DNA of 39,029 nucleotides from Lachnospiraceae bacterium (GTDB lineage Bacteria > Bacillota > Clostridia > Lachnospirales > Lachnospiraceae), in contig JAJPWX010000022.1 of assembly GCA_021205755.1 (NCBI GenBank), positions 1-39,029 on the forward strand, given 5' to 3'. Shown one piece after another: positions 1 through 8,180 of this stretch. A model generated the notes under the pieces. That model was not told the DNA's origin. It saw nothing but the letters and a program-made list of their open reading frames with translations, and did not search any database. Positions within the stretch are counted from its first letter, which is position 1. The number at the start of each line of letters is the position of its first letter. A program made the translations under genes and the position numbers.

Positions 1-497
1 GACCGCGTTTTCTGGCATGGAAGAGTTTTATGATTTCGGTAGCTGGAGATCGGATCATGGACTACTATTTTGGACGGACCGATGAGAGCGGGGAGTGTGA
101 TTCCTGCCAGTCGGAGTCTTCGGAGGAAGGTGAGAATGGGCGGGACGCCTGGATGGAGGATGATTTTTTTGGGGAGGGGATGCATGCCGCAGATGCATTC
201 CTGAAAAGAAAGACCGATGCGACGGCTGTGATCTGCTTTAACGATGAGATGGCGTATGGCTTCTGCAAGCGTTTGCGCCAGCTCGGATGCAGAATTCCGC
301 AGGATATCTCGGTGGTTGGGATTGATGGCTCTTATGTGAGCCGGTATGTGGAACAGCCCTTGACGACATTGTCGACGGATCCCTATTCTCATGGGAGAAA
401 ATGTGTGGAACTGCTGTTGAATATGATTAACGGCGGCGAAATCCGATACCGGACAAAGCTGCCCGCCAGGATCATTGAGGGCGAAACGGTATCCTGA
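1..497 (+). CDS. LacI/GalR-family transcriptional regulator, C-terminal part (5' end outside window)
   Basis: The reading frame is open from base 3, so the DNA-binding part lies upstream of the window. What remains is the C-terminal half of a periplasmic-binding-protein-like effector domain. A CFNDEMAYG stretch matches the family's usual 'new object' motif. It is followed by RIPQDISVVGIDG, PLTTLSTDPYSHG and a terminal region resembling the end of LacI/GalR proteins. An acidic, Cys-containing insert (about bases 84-160, with GECDSC and many Glu/Asp) is unusual. The gene ends 62 bases before a sugar importer on the same strand, so a role as its local sensor is likely. The ligand is unknown; an arabinose or arabino-oligosaccharide regulator is possible given the wider locus, but an AraR identity cannot be shown without the missing N-terminus. 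Confidence 0.8.
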   Translation, partial: PRFLAWKSFMISVAGDRIMDYYFGRTDESGECDSCQSESSEEGENGRDAWMEDDFFGEGMHAADAFLKRKTDATAVICFNDEMAYGFCKRLRQLGCRIPQDISVVGIDGSYVSRYVEQPLTTLSTDPYSHGRKCVELLLNMINGGEIRYRTKLPARIIEGETVS

Positions 498-559
498 CGA
501 ATCCCTGTGTTTCCTTTGAGACACAGGAGCAACTAGTTGTGAATGGAGAGGAAGGTCTT

Positions 560-1516
560 ATGAAGTCGAAAGAAAAAGTAGCTGTAAAAAAATATAAAAG
601 TAAGCTGACTTTCTGGCAGAAGGTATGGCAGTCCAGAATCTTACTTTTGATGTGTCTTCCCGCGGTGGTATTTTTCTTCCTGTTCAGCTATATGCCGATG
701 CCAGGCATCTATGTAGCATTTGTGAAGTACAATTACCGCAGCGGTATCTTTGGAAGTAAATTTGTTGGCTTCCAGAATTTCAAGTTCCTGTTTACGTCAG
801 GCAAACTGCTTTCCCTGACGACGAACACAATCCTGTATAACCTGGCGTTCATCATCCTGGGCAATGTACTGGCCGTGTTTGTCGCGATTCTGCTGAATGA
901 AGTTCGGAGCAAATATTTTGTGAAGGTTTCTCAGACAATCATGTTCCTGCCGTATTTCATTTCACAGGTTCTGGTCGGCATCCTGGTTTATTATCTGCTG
1001 AACTACGACAGCGGTTTTGTGAACAGCATTCTCGGTGCTCTTGGTATGGAGCTGTGGCAGCCGTATTCGGACGCTTCCGTCTGGCCGGCGATTCTGATTA
1101 TTGTGTATCTGTGGCAGCAGACCGGATACAATTCTGTTGTATACTTTGCGGCGATCATGGGCATTGACGAGTCCATGCTCGAGGCAGCGAAGGTGGACGG
1201 CGCAAATGGATTCCAGAGAATCCGCTATATCATTCTTCCTTCCCTGAAGGGGACGATTGTTATTCTGCTTCTGTTCGCACTCGGCGGCATCGTAAAGGGC
1301 AACTTCGGTCTGTTCTACAATATCATCGGTACGAACTCGCTGCTGTACAGTACGACAGATATTATTGAGACCTATGTATACCGTGCTACTATGACGGACT
1401 TTAACTTCTCCACCGCTTCGGCAGTTGGTCTGTATCAGTCCGTGATCGGTTTTGTGATCGTTATGGTAGTCAACTTTGTTGTGAAGAAGATCGAACCGGA
1501 TTATTCCCTGTTCTGA
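560..1516 (+). CDS. ABC sugar importer permease, LplB/YteP type
   Basis: A 318-residue integral membrane protein with about six hydrophobic segments. A cytoplasmic EAA loop (EAAKVDGANGFQRIRYIILP) is the docking site for the ATPase in this importer class. The charged N-terminus followed by LLLMCLPAVVFFFLFSYMPM is typical of LplB-type permeases. I chose ATG 560 because GGAGAGGAAGG sits a few bases upstream; a GTG at 539 in the same frame has no comparable site. A hairpin (CCTGTGT 504-510 with ACACAGG 521-527) lies between the regulator and this gene. It forms an importer with the permease at 1728 and the binding protein at 2763. No ATPase gene is present. The substrate is probably an oligosaccharide; which one cannot be read from sequence. 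Confidence 0.9.
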   Translation: MKSKEKVAVKKYKSKLTFWQKVWQSRILLLMCLPAVVFFFLFSYMPMPGIYVAFVKYNYRSGIFGSKFVGFQNFKFLFTSGKLLSLTTNTILYNLAFIILGNVLAVFVAILLNEVRSKYFVKVSQTIMFLPYFISQVLVGILVYYLLNYDSGFVNSILGALGMELWQPYSDASVWPAILIIVYLWQQTGYNSVVYFAAIMGIDESMLEAAKVDGANGFQRIRYIILPSLKGTIVILLLFALGGIVKGNFGLFYNIIGTNSLLYSTTDIIETYVYRATMTDFNFSTASAVGLYQSVIGFVIVMVVNFVVKKIEPDYSLF

Positions 1517-1727
1517 AGCGCCGCCCAAACGCGAAGCGTTTTCAGAATGCGGCGCGACCTGCCCTCGCCGGGTGGCATCCTCGCCTTTCGGGCGGGATAT
1601 CCGCCGAGTGGAACGAGGGGGCGTTTCTACACTTCACAGCCCAAATCAGTTTGATAATAAATGCTGGTGGCAGGGGCGCCGCGCTGATGGCCTTTCCCTT
1701 GTCACGGATTATGGAGGTCTCGATATT
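1517..1727 (+). other. Structured GC-rich gap between two permease genes
   Basis: A 211-base non-coding stretch where such permease genes usually nearly touch. It contains nested hairpins: GCGCCGC (1518-1524) pairs with GCGGCGC (1549-1555), enclosing AAACGC (1527-1532) with GCGTTT (1536-1541). A GC-rich hairpin follows near 1577-1595. An open frame from 1572 into the next gene has no ribosome site and an unlikely composition, so it is not taken as coding. Its role is unknown; it may be an RNA processing or stability element, or an inserted remnant. Confidence 0.5.
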
Positions 1728-2651
1728 ATGGCAAAACAAGACAAAGATTTAATGGATTCCAGTGCAAAGATCAAGCTGGGTAAATCTGATATGATTATCC
1801 GCGGCTTTGCTTACACATTTGTTACGCTTTACGCACTGTGCTGTATCATTCCGTTTATCATCATCATCAGTACCTCGTTTACTGCCGAGTCGGTGATTAA
1901 CGCGAGCGGCGTGCAGTTTCTTCCGAAGGAGTTTACGCTGAAAGCGTACCAGATGGTATTAAAGGGTGGGACGATCTTCCAGTCCTACGGATTGACCATC
2001 CTGATGACGGCGACCGGTACATTCGTGGGCTTAAGCATCATTTCCATGACTGGCTACGCCCTGCAGAGACAGGATTTCTTCTTCCGGAATGTGATCTCAT
2101 TCTACGTATATTTTACGAGCCTGTTTTCCGCAGGTCTGGCACCGTATTACCTGCTGATGACGCAGACCTATAAGCTGAAGGACAACTATCTGGCGGTATG
2201 GCTGCCGCTTTTGATGTCGCCCTGGCTGATTATTTTGATGAAGAACTTCGTGAAAGCGATCCCGCATGAGATTACCGAGTCTGGTAAGATCGACGGCGCG
2301 GGAGACTTCCGGATTTTCCTTTCGCTGATTTTGCCGATGCTGAAGCCGGCGCTGGCGACCATCGGCCTGTTCCTGGCACTGGGCTACTGGAATGAGTGGT
2401 ATCAGTCCTCTCTGTTCCTGAGCTCAAAGGTAGATGTTAAGCCGCTGCAGTACATGCTTTACGAGGTGGTGAATAAGACCGATGCCCTGAAGAACTCAGT
2501 GGCCGGGCAGTATGTCACTCTGACAGATATCCCGACAGTCAGCGTCAAGATGGCGAACGCCGTACTGGCGACCGGACCGGTTGTCCTGGTTTACCCGTTC
2601 GTGCAGAAGTACTTTGTAAAAGGTATCACGGTCGGTGCTGTAAAGGGCTGA
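1728..2651 (+). CDS. ABC sugar importer permease, LplC/YtcP (AraQ-like) type
   Basis: A 307-residue membrane protein with six predicted membrane spans and the EAA-type loop ESGKIDGAGDFRIFLSLILP. It ends GITVGAVKG, a C-terminus typical of LplC/YtcP permeases. ATG 1728 is preferred because GGAGG lies at 1713-1717. The longer frame starting at 1572 would add 52 residues of Arg/Gly/Cys-rich sequence that does not resemble a permease N-terminus. It is the second membrane half of the importer begun at 560. The signature FVKAIPHEITESG and the PMLKPALATIGLF segment match the family closely. No ATPase lies nearby; in Firmicutes such importers commonly share MsmX. Confidence 0.9.
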   Translation: MAKQDKDLMDSSAKIKLGKSDMIIRGFAYTFVTLYALCCIIPFIIIISTSFTAESVINASGVQFLPKEFTLKAYQMVLKGGTIFQSYGLTILMTATGTFVGLSIISMTGYALQRQDFFFRNVISFYVYFTSLFSAGLAPYYLLMTQTYKLKDNYLAVWLPLLMSPWLIILMKNFVKAIPHEITESGKIDGAGDFRIFLSLILPMLKPALATIGLFLALGYWNEWYQSSLFLSSKVDVKPLQYMLYEVVNKTDALKNSVAGQYVTLTDIPTVSVKMANAVLATGPVVLVYPFVQKYFVKGITVGAVKG

Positions 2652-2699
2652 TTGTAACTGTGAAGGTACTGAATAGTTACGGCTGATTTTGGATTACAC

Positions 2700-2721
2700 G
2701 GCTCCCCAATGAGAGGGAGCC
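2700..2721 (+). other. Hairpin upstream of the binding-protein gene
   Basis: GGCTCCC (2700-2706) and GGGAGCC (2715-2721) form a perfect 7-bp stem with an 8-base loop. No clear T-run follows (TGTATATATAAAA). It sits between the second permease and the binding protein, where it could stabilise the downstream message or partly terminate transcription. Confidence 0.45.
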
Positions 2722-2762
2722 TGTATATATAAAATATTTTTATTATGAAGGAGGAAATTATC

Positions 2763-4379
2763 ATGAGAACATTATCCAGAAGAGACTTTCTGAAGGGTTC
2801 GGCAGCAGGCCTGGTTGGCGCTGCGCTCTCAAGTGCGATTGGCGGAACATTCGCTCTGGCGGAAGAGACCGATTACTGGGCAAACTGGGGTGACATTGAC
2901 ACTTCCGAGCATGTAGTGATCAACTATATGACCACCGGCGACAAACCTACCGGAGAGGCTCTTGACAACCTGAACGCAATGCTGGAGCAGCTGAACGCGA
3001 TTCTGACAGAAAAAGTAAACGCTGAGATCGAGATCTACTACATTGAGTGGACCGATTATCTTTCCAACTACAACCTGACCCTGGCGAGCATGGACGGCTC
3101 TGTAGACCTGGTAGGTACCGCTTCTGACTGGCTGGATGCATGGCCAAACGCAAAGAACGGCGCATTCCTGGAGCTCTCCGAGGATATGCTTTCTACTTAC
3201 GCTCCGGCTACCTATGCGTCTGTACCGCAGGAAAACTGGGATATGTGCAAGTACGATGGCGAGATCTATCTGATGCCGGAAGACAATTACGCACAGTGGA
3301 CAAACCACGGCTTCGCTTATCGTCTTGACTGGGCGAGAGAAGCTGGCCTTGAGGATGGCGTACACAGCTGGGAAGATATGACAACCTACTTCCAGTATGT
3401 AACCGAAGCATATCCGGACATCCAGGCATGGGATTCGGATGGAACAAACTACGCGACGATGGTAGGCGGCTGGATTTCTTCCAAGACCAACTATGTTTCC
3501 ATCGACGGTATCAACTCCGGCGCTATGTGGGGCGGCACAAAGGATGACCTTTACACCGTATATTCTCCGTATGCGACAGAGACCGACCTGCTGGTTGAAT
3601 TCGCTGAGATGATGAAGAGCTGGGACGAGATGGGCGTATGGGTAACCGACGTTCTGAACAACACCGACGCTTCCAACCGCGACGAGTTCCGTGTAGGCTT
3701 AAGCGCAGCAGAGCAGCATCACACCCAGACATGGACCGACCTTTGCAGCGACACCGCAGCAAACACGATCTATGAGGATGATGAGGACGCAGAGGTAGGC
3801 TTCTTCTACTTTGGTGAAGAGTCTCAGAACGTTGTGGCACTTTCTATTACACACGGTGCAATGGCAGTTTCCGCAGCCAGCGCAAATCCGGAGAGAGCGC
3901 TGATGGTTTATGACCTGATCCGCAACGACGAAGAGTGCTATCGCCTGTTCAACTATGGTATCGAGGGCGTTTCCTATGAGATTACGGATGATGGCTACAA
4001 GACCACTCCGGAAGGCTATGATTCTGAGACACAGAACATCAACGGTATGACCAACTACTGGTGGGGCCGCAACGACGATCTGGAGATCAAGAGTGCAGAG
4101 CTTAACTGGGATGCAATCGATGAACTGTATGCGATCTATGATGAGATCAAGATCGAGTATCCGTATGGCCAGTTCGTAGCAAATGTAGACGAGATCTCTT
4201 ACATGATTGATAACATTTCCGAGATCCATACGAACTACATGAAGCAGATCGCTTATGGTAAATTCACCGGCACAGCAGAGGAAATCGTAGCAGAGTATCA
4301 GGCTGCCCTGGCTTCCGCTGGTATCGACGATGTAACCGCAGAGCTGCAGGCACAGTTCGATGAGCTGTATGGCGCATAA
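2763..4379 (+). CDS. Extracellular sugar-binding protein (LipO/YtcQ type) with a twin-arginine signal
   Basis: A 538-residue solute-binding protein for the importer encoded just upstream. The N-terminus carries LSRRDFLKGSAAGLVG, an excellent match to the twin-arginine consensus (S/T-R-R-x-F-L-K). A hydrophobic stretch and a signal peptidase I-like ALA-EE site follow near residue 35. There is no lipobox cysteine, although binding proteins of Gram-positive bacteria are normally lipoproteins. The mature part is acidic and rich in Trp/Tyr, as expected for carbohydrate binding, and its length fits the 500-550-residue LplA/YtcQ group. ATG 2763 follows AAGGAGGA; an in-frame ATG at 2745 overlaps that ribosome site and is rejected. 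A terminator at 4416 closes the operon. Confidence 0.9.
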   Translation: MRTLSRRDFLKGSAAGLVGAALSSAIGGTFALAEETDYWANWGDIDTSEHVVINYMTTGDKPTGEALDNLNAMLEQLNAILTEKVNAEIEIYYIEWTDYLSNYNLTLASMDGSVDLVGTASDWLDAWPNAKNGAFLELSEDMLSTYAPATYASVPQENWDMCKYDGEIYLMPEDNYAQWTNHGFAYRLDWAREAGLEDGVHSWEDMTTYFQYVTEAYPDIQAWDSDGTNYATMVGGWISSKTNYVSIDGINSGAMWGGTKDDLYTVYSPYATETDLLVEFAEMMKSWDEMGVWVTDVLNNTDASNRDEFRVGLSAAEQHHTQTWTDLCSDTAANTIYEDDEDAEVGFFYFGEESQNVVALSITHGAMAVSAASANPERALMVYDLIRNDEECYRLFNYGIEGVSYEITDDGYKTTPEGYDSETQNINGMTNYWWGRNDDLEIKSAELNWDAIDELYAIYDEIKIEYPYGQFVANVDEISYMIDNISEIHTNYMKQIAYGKFTGTAEEIVAEYQAALASAGIDDVTAELQAQFDELYGA

Positions 4380-4415
4380 AAATCAAATAAGAAAAGCTGT
4401 GTGAATGCACATATG

Positions 4416-4441
4416 AGGGGAGACGAAAGTCTCCCCTTTTT
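4416..4441 (+). terminator. Intrinsic terminator of the importer operon
   Basis: AGGGGAGAC (4416-4424), a GAAA tetraloop and GTCTCCCCT (4429-4437) form a perfect 9-bp stem followed by TTTTT. Confidence 0.9.
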
Positions 4442-4456
4442 ATCCGATAAATTTCC

Positions 4457-4486
4457 TTGACGAAACAGGCAGTCAGGAAATATAAT
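4457..4486 (+). promoter_or_regulatory. Promoter of the carboxyltransferase gene
   Basis: TTGACG (4457-4462) and a perfect TATAAT (4481-4486) are separated by 18 bases, just downstream of the importer terminator and 93 bases before the next start codon. Confidence 0.75.
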
Positions 4487-4579
4487 GGTTTCCGATAGAA
4501 AAGAAAAAGTACGTTTTCAGAACGGCAGGACATCGTTCATCTAAAATTTTGAGGTTGGAAAGAAGAAGGAGCCATTATT

Positions 4580-6367
4580 ATGCCAGTCAATGCATTTCGA
4601 AAGATTTTTGAGAAAAACACGAAGAATCCGGAGACCCCGGAAGTGGAAAAACGTCCCTGTAAAAAATGCGGCGCTTCGCTTTCCGCACAGGAACTGAAAG
4701 AAAATTATTACATCTGCCCGCAGTGCGGCTATTATTTCCGCGTGCCGGCACGCCGCAGGCTTGATATGATCGTCGATGCGGGTACGTATGAAGAATGGGA
4801 CAGCGAGATGGAGCAGGTCAACCCATTGGACTATCCGGAATATGAGGAGAAGCTGAACGAAGCGCAGGCAAAGACTTCACTGAATGAAGCAATTGTCACG
4901 GGCGTCGGGAAGATCGACGGGCATGCCTCTGTCGTGATGGTCTGCGACTGTCGCTTTCTGATGGGCAGTATGGGATATAATGTAGGCGAAAAGGTAGCCA
5001 GAGCATTCGAGCGGGCGACGGAGCGCAGGCTGCCGGTGATTATTTACGCAGCGTCAGGCGGTGCGCGGATGCAGGAGGGAATTATTTCTCTGATGCAGAT
5101 GGCAAAGACCTCCGCTGCGGTGAAAAACCATTCGGATGCCGGACTTTTGTACATCAGTGTGCTGACCGATCCGACGACAGGCGGCGTGACGGCCAGCTTT
5201 GCGATGCTGGGCGATATCATTCTTTCAGAGCCGAAAGCCCTGATCGGTTTTGCGGGACCGCGCGTGATTGAGCAGACGATCAGGCAGAAGCTGCCAGAGG
5301 GCTTCCAGAGGGCGGAGTTCCAGCAGAAGCATGGCTTCGTAGACTGTGTTGTGGAGAGAAAAGCTCAGAAGGCCATACTGAGCCATCTGCTTGCCCTGCA
5401 TGACAGCGACCAGAGCTGGCAGACCTGGTCAGAGGAGAATAACTTGCACACTTCTTCCACGGAATCTCTTCCAAAGACTGTGATGCGTCAGATCGAGAGC
5501 TGGAAAGATAATACGCCGAAGAGCCGGCAGGCGCCGTTTTCTGGTATCATGCGCCAGAAGACGCTGAACAAGATCGCCAAGCGTCATACCGATCCGCTGG
5601 AGGCGGTTCATCAGGCGAGAAAGACCGGGCGTCTGGTGGCGAGCGACTATATTGGGATTCTGTTTAAAGACTTTATTGAACTTCACGGAGACCGTTATTT
5701 CGGGGATGATGCAGCCATTATCGGCGGCATTGCGACTTACTGCGGCGTGCCGGTCACGGTCATCGGGCAGGATCGCGGCAAGAGTGCCGAGGAGACCGTT
5801 GCCCGGAACTTTGGTATGGCATCTCCGGACGGCTACCGCAAATCTCTGCGCCTGATGAAACAGGCGGAGAAGTTTAACCGTCCGATTATCTGCTTTGTCG
5901 ATACGCCCGGCGCCTACCCCGGCATGGAAGCTGAGGAACGGGGGCAGGGCGAGGCTATCGCGCGGAACCTGTACGAGATGTCGACCTTAAAGGTGCCGGT
6001 GCTCTCCATCATCATCGGTCAGGGCGGCAGCGGCGGCGCGTTAGCGCTCGCGGTGGGTAACGAGGTCTGGATGCTGGAAAACGCGACCTATTCCATCCTT
6101 TCGCCGGAAGGCTTTGCCTCCATCATCTGGAAAGACGCGAGCCGCGCGGACGAAGCGGTCAAGCTTATGAAAGTGACTGCGCAGGAGCTTTACGAGCTGG
6201 GCGTGATCGAGCGCATTATTTGTGAGGACGAGCCCGCCGAGGAAGAGAGCCTGGAGGAGATCGCGAAGATCATCGACAAGCACATGCGGGAATTCTTCCA
6301 TTCCTGCGCGGACAAGACGCCGGAGGAGATCATGCAGCAGAGGCAGAAACGGTTCCGGGAGATTTGA
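4580..6367 (+). CDS. accDA: Fused acetyl-CoA carboxylase carboxyltransferase, beta (AccD) plus alpha (AccA)
   Basis: One 595-residue chain carries both carboxyltransferase subunits, which move the carboxyl group from biotin to acetyl-CoA to make malonyl-CoA in the cytoplasm. The AccD half starts with a zinc ribbon (C27-x2-C30-x15-C46-x2-C49). It continues with [20 protein letters not shown] and [17 protein letters not shown]. The AccA half begins near residue 330 ([15 protein letters not shown]) and contains [32 protein letters not shown] and [14 protein letters not shown]. In many bacteria these are two genes, often beside accB, accC and fab genes. Here the fusion stands alone with its own promoter and terminator, so biotin carboxylase and carrier must be encoded elsewhere. 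There is no frameshift or stop at the junction. A carboxyltransferase with another acyl-CoA substrate is less likely. Confidence 0.93.
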   Translation: MPVNAFRKIFEKNTKNPETPEVEKRPCKKCGASLSAQELKENYYICPQCGYYFRVPARRRLDMIVDAGTYEEWDSEMEQVNPLDYPEYEEKLNEAQAKTSLNEAIVTGVGKIDGHASVVMVCDCRFLMGSMGYNVGEKVARAFERATERRLPVIIYAASGGARMQEGIISLMQMAKTSAAVKNHSDAGLLYISVLTDPTTGGVTASFAMLGDIILSEPKALIGFAGPRVIEQTIRQKLPEGFQRAEFQQKHGFVDCVVERKAQKAILSHLLALHDSDQSWQTWSEENNLHTSSTESLPKTVMRQIESWKDNTPKSRQAPFSGIMRQKTLNKIAKRHTDPLEAVHQARKTGRLVASDYIGILFKDFIELHGDRYFGDDAAIIGGIATYCGVPVTVIGQDRGKSAEETVARNFGMASPDGYRKSLRLMKQAEKFNRPIICFVDTPGAYPGMEAEERGQGEAIARNLYEMSTLKVPVLSIIIGQGGSGGALALAVGNEVWMLENATYSILSPEGFASIIWKDASRADEAVKLMKVTAQELYELGVIERIICEDEPAEEESLEEIAKIIDKHMREFFHSCADKTPEEIMQQRQKRFREI

Positions 6368-6433
6368 GAAATGGAATTCCGCTAAAATTACACAATTTTT
6401 TCACTGATTTCATTAACACGAAGTGAATGCATG

Positions 6434-6459
6434 AAAAAGCAGCCGGAGGGCTGCTTTTT
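6434..6459. terminator. Bidirectional intrinsic terminator
   Basis: AAAAAGCAGCC (6434-6444) and GGCTGCTTTTT (6449-6459) form a perfect 11-bp stem with a GGAG loop. It has U-runs in both directions and sits between the convergent carboxyltransferase and nuclease-like genes. Confidence 0.9.
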
Positions 6460-6483
6460 CTAAGCGCATCGGGTATTGCTACG

Positions 6484-7446
6484 TTAGTTTGAGGTTATGT
6501 CTTCATTAAGCTTGCGCTGTAGCTCAGCGACTGTTTGTTCAAGAGTCTGGACTTTGTCTATTAGCGAAGCATTTTCATTTGTTAGCGAAGCGTTCTCGCT
6601 GGTTAGTGATGTGTTCTCACTGGTTAACGAAGCAACTTCTGTTTCCAGTTCGTCAATTTGGAAACGATATTTGTCGTTGGGAAGCTCTAAGGCTCCCGGA
6701 AGTAAAGGCTTCATATCTTCACTGCCTCCCTTCTTCTGATATTGCAGGAGTATTTGTTGGTATAGCTCATTTGTTAACTCCAGGAGCTGGTTGTAATCCT
6801 CTAACATAATATTTCCAACCTGGAGATTTGCTTTGATACTACCCAGTATATCAGATTCGATAAAGTTTTTCAATTCCTGTATATCATTTTCTGAAAGAAA
6901 GCATACTTTTCCGTTTGGCAGCAGACGATCCCTCACGCGCACCATCTGAAACGGGATAAAGACGATCATTTTTTTCCGATTCAATTCTTCAAGATTATGC
7001 CTGAGGTACACGTAATTCTTTACCGTATACGTAAACTCCTGCTGATCTGGCAGAACAATACGGATGGAGCTTATCTCCGGAACATTTGGTTCATTGCAGA
7101 AATAAATGACCACAGGTTCCGGGAACTGGAGCGTGTAATTATCCTCGCGTGTTTCCAGAGCATGGTAAAAGCCATATTCAAATACCCGCATTACAATGGT
7201 TTTGTCATGATACACCTGTGCTTCGAGATGATAGTGCCATGTTTTGTTGATAATGATAAAGATATCGGCATATGTGTGACTGAGATCTGCTTTTGTAGAT
7301 TCGCGATTCGAATATTCAACTTGGCTGTCTGGCGGATGATTGGTGCCGAACAGGCCGTTGATCAGATTCGTAATCACCATGTCGGAAAATGTAAAAATAC
7401 GTTTGAAAATTCGGTCAAAAATCTGGTTGATTTCATCCATGGGCAT
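6484..7446 (-). CDS. Rpn-family PD-(D/E)XK nuclease / transposase-like protein with a C-terminal coiled coil
   Basis: A 320-residue protein of the Rpn (recombination-promoting nuclease, 'PD-(D/E)XK transposase') type. The N-terminal FDRIFKRIFTFSDMVITNLI is the usual opening. The catalytic core shows D61 (YADIFI) and E75-x-Q77 (HLEAQVYHD), followed by MRVFEYGFYHA. The C-terminal 60 residues are an acidic coiled coil with near-identical heptads (SLTSENA, SLTNENA) encoded by 21-bp DNA repeats. I start at the ATG at 7446, where AAAAGGA precedes MPMDEINQIF; the frame continues upstream to 7479 without a better site. Family members are typically about 300 residues and often occur as scattered copies. 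No terminal inverted repeats or partner genes are visible, so this copy is not shown to be mobile. Its cellular role is unknown. Confidence 0.8.
   Translation of the reverse strand: MPMDEINQIFDRIFKRIFTFSDMVITNLINGLFGTNHPPDSQVEYSNRESTKADLSHTYADIFIIINKTWHYHLEAQVYHDKTIVMRVFEYGFYHALETREDNYTLQFPEPVVIYFCNEPNVPEISSIRIVLPDQQEFTYTVKNYVYLRHNLEELNRKKMIVFIPFQMVRVRDRLLPNGKVCFLSENDIQELKNFIESDILGSIKANLQVGNIMLEDYNQLLELTNELYQQILLQYQKKGGSEDMKPLLPGALELPNDKYRFQIDELETEVASLTSENTSLTSENASLTNENASLIDKVQTLEQTVAELQRKLNEDITSN
6561..6632. repeat. 21-bp tandem repeats inside the nuclease-like gene
   Basis: Three full units (6561-6581, 6582-6602, 6603-6623) and a partial fourth, each close to TTAGCGAAGCGTTCTC plus five bases, encode the SLTSENA-type heptads of the coiled coil. 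Such a run can change length by slippage without a frameshift. Confidence 0.8.
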
Positions 7447-7496
7447 ATAGATTCCTTTTCTTAGAATTGAACTGCACAATAGGAAAGAATGGGATA

Positions 7497-7525
7497 ATCA
7501 TAACATACGGATGTCAGAAAGTCAA
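7497..7525 (-). promoter_or_regulatory. Promoter of the Rpn-like gene
   Basis: Read on the minus strand, TTGACT (7525-7520) and TATGAT (7502-7497) are 17 bases apart, about 50 bases upstream of the chosen start. Confidence 0.65.
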
Positions 7526-8073
7526 ATACTATTTTTGAAATATGATAAAAGATATGATAAAACAAAAAGACATATAATATAAGTTGCTTGGCTTAAAATC
7601 AATTTTTATAAATAAATGAAAAAAACAGATGTTCGTTTCTTCCAATCGGCAGCTTCAAAAACTGGAAACACTGGAGCATTATTATGGATGAAGGAATATG
7701 TTGAAATTTGGAAAGAAAAATTGTAATTCAGCTTGATATTTCTTTTTTCAAAGCCGTTATTTTATAGTATAACTTCTTAGGAAAGTTCTCCGAACTTCCC
7801 TATCGGACAAAAATTTATGCACACGGATGCGTAAGGATTTTTCCGGCTGACGCCAGACGCTGTCTACGCTTCGCTTCGGTCGTTGCCTGCGTCCTCGATT
7901 TTCTGCGAAAATCGGGATATAAACATGTGCCACTGACACACAGCAACCGCGCGGGCGAGCAGGAGCCGACAAGCTGCCTCCTATTCGATTATTGGATGGT
8001 CTGATGCTTCCTTATGCACATTGCCTGAAACGGGATCAGGGCGGTCATCAGAATTTGTTCATGAAAATTTCCC
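7526..8073. other. Gene-poor region
   Basis: No supported gene lies in these roughly 550 bases. The first part (to about 7780) is AT-rich. Bases 7790-7990 are distinctly more GC-rich and hold a perfect hairpin, CGATTTTC (7896-7903) with GAAAATCG (7907-7914). An open frame on the minus strand (7757-7972) is Arg-rich, has no ribosome site and resembles no family. The GC-rich block may be a remnant or a repeated intergenic element. Confidence 0.5.
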
Positions 8074-8155
8074 TTGCATTGCCTTGAAAAACACATATAA
8101 TGAATTATTATAGCATTTGACGCTGGTCGCTTTACTTTGATACAGTGTTTAAACA
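8074..8155 (+). promoter_or_regulatory. Promoter and candidate operator of the first arabinan enzyme gene
   Basis: TTGCAT (8074-8079) and a perfect TATAAT (8096-8101) are 16 bases apart. About 40 bases after the start of transcription lies a 10-bp palindrome, TGTTTAAACA (8146-8155), placed where a repressor could block elongation. The palindrome as an operator is an inference. Confidence 0.6.
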
Positions 8156-8180
8156 AGTGAATCTAACCTGGAGGTAAAAT

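Noticed and set aside
1536-1546. Catabolite-repression (cre)-like site
   Set aside because: The minus-strand TGAAAACGCTTCGC matches only part of the cre consensus and sits between two permease genes rather than at a promoter.
1572-1727. N-terminal extension of the permease at 1728
   Set aside because: No ribosome site, a composition unlike a permease N-terminus, and a good GGAGG in front of ATG 1728.
7757-7972. 71-residue minus-strand frame in the gap before the arabinan enzymes
   Set aside because: Arg/Ser-rich, no ribosome site and no family resemblance; it coincides with a GC-rich structured segment.
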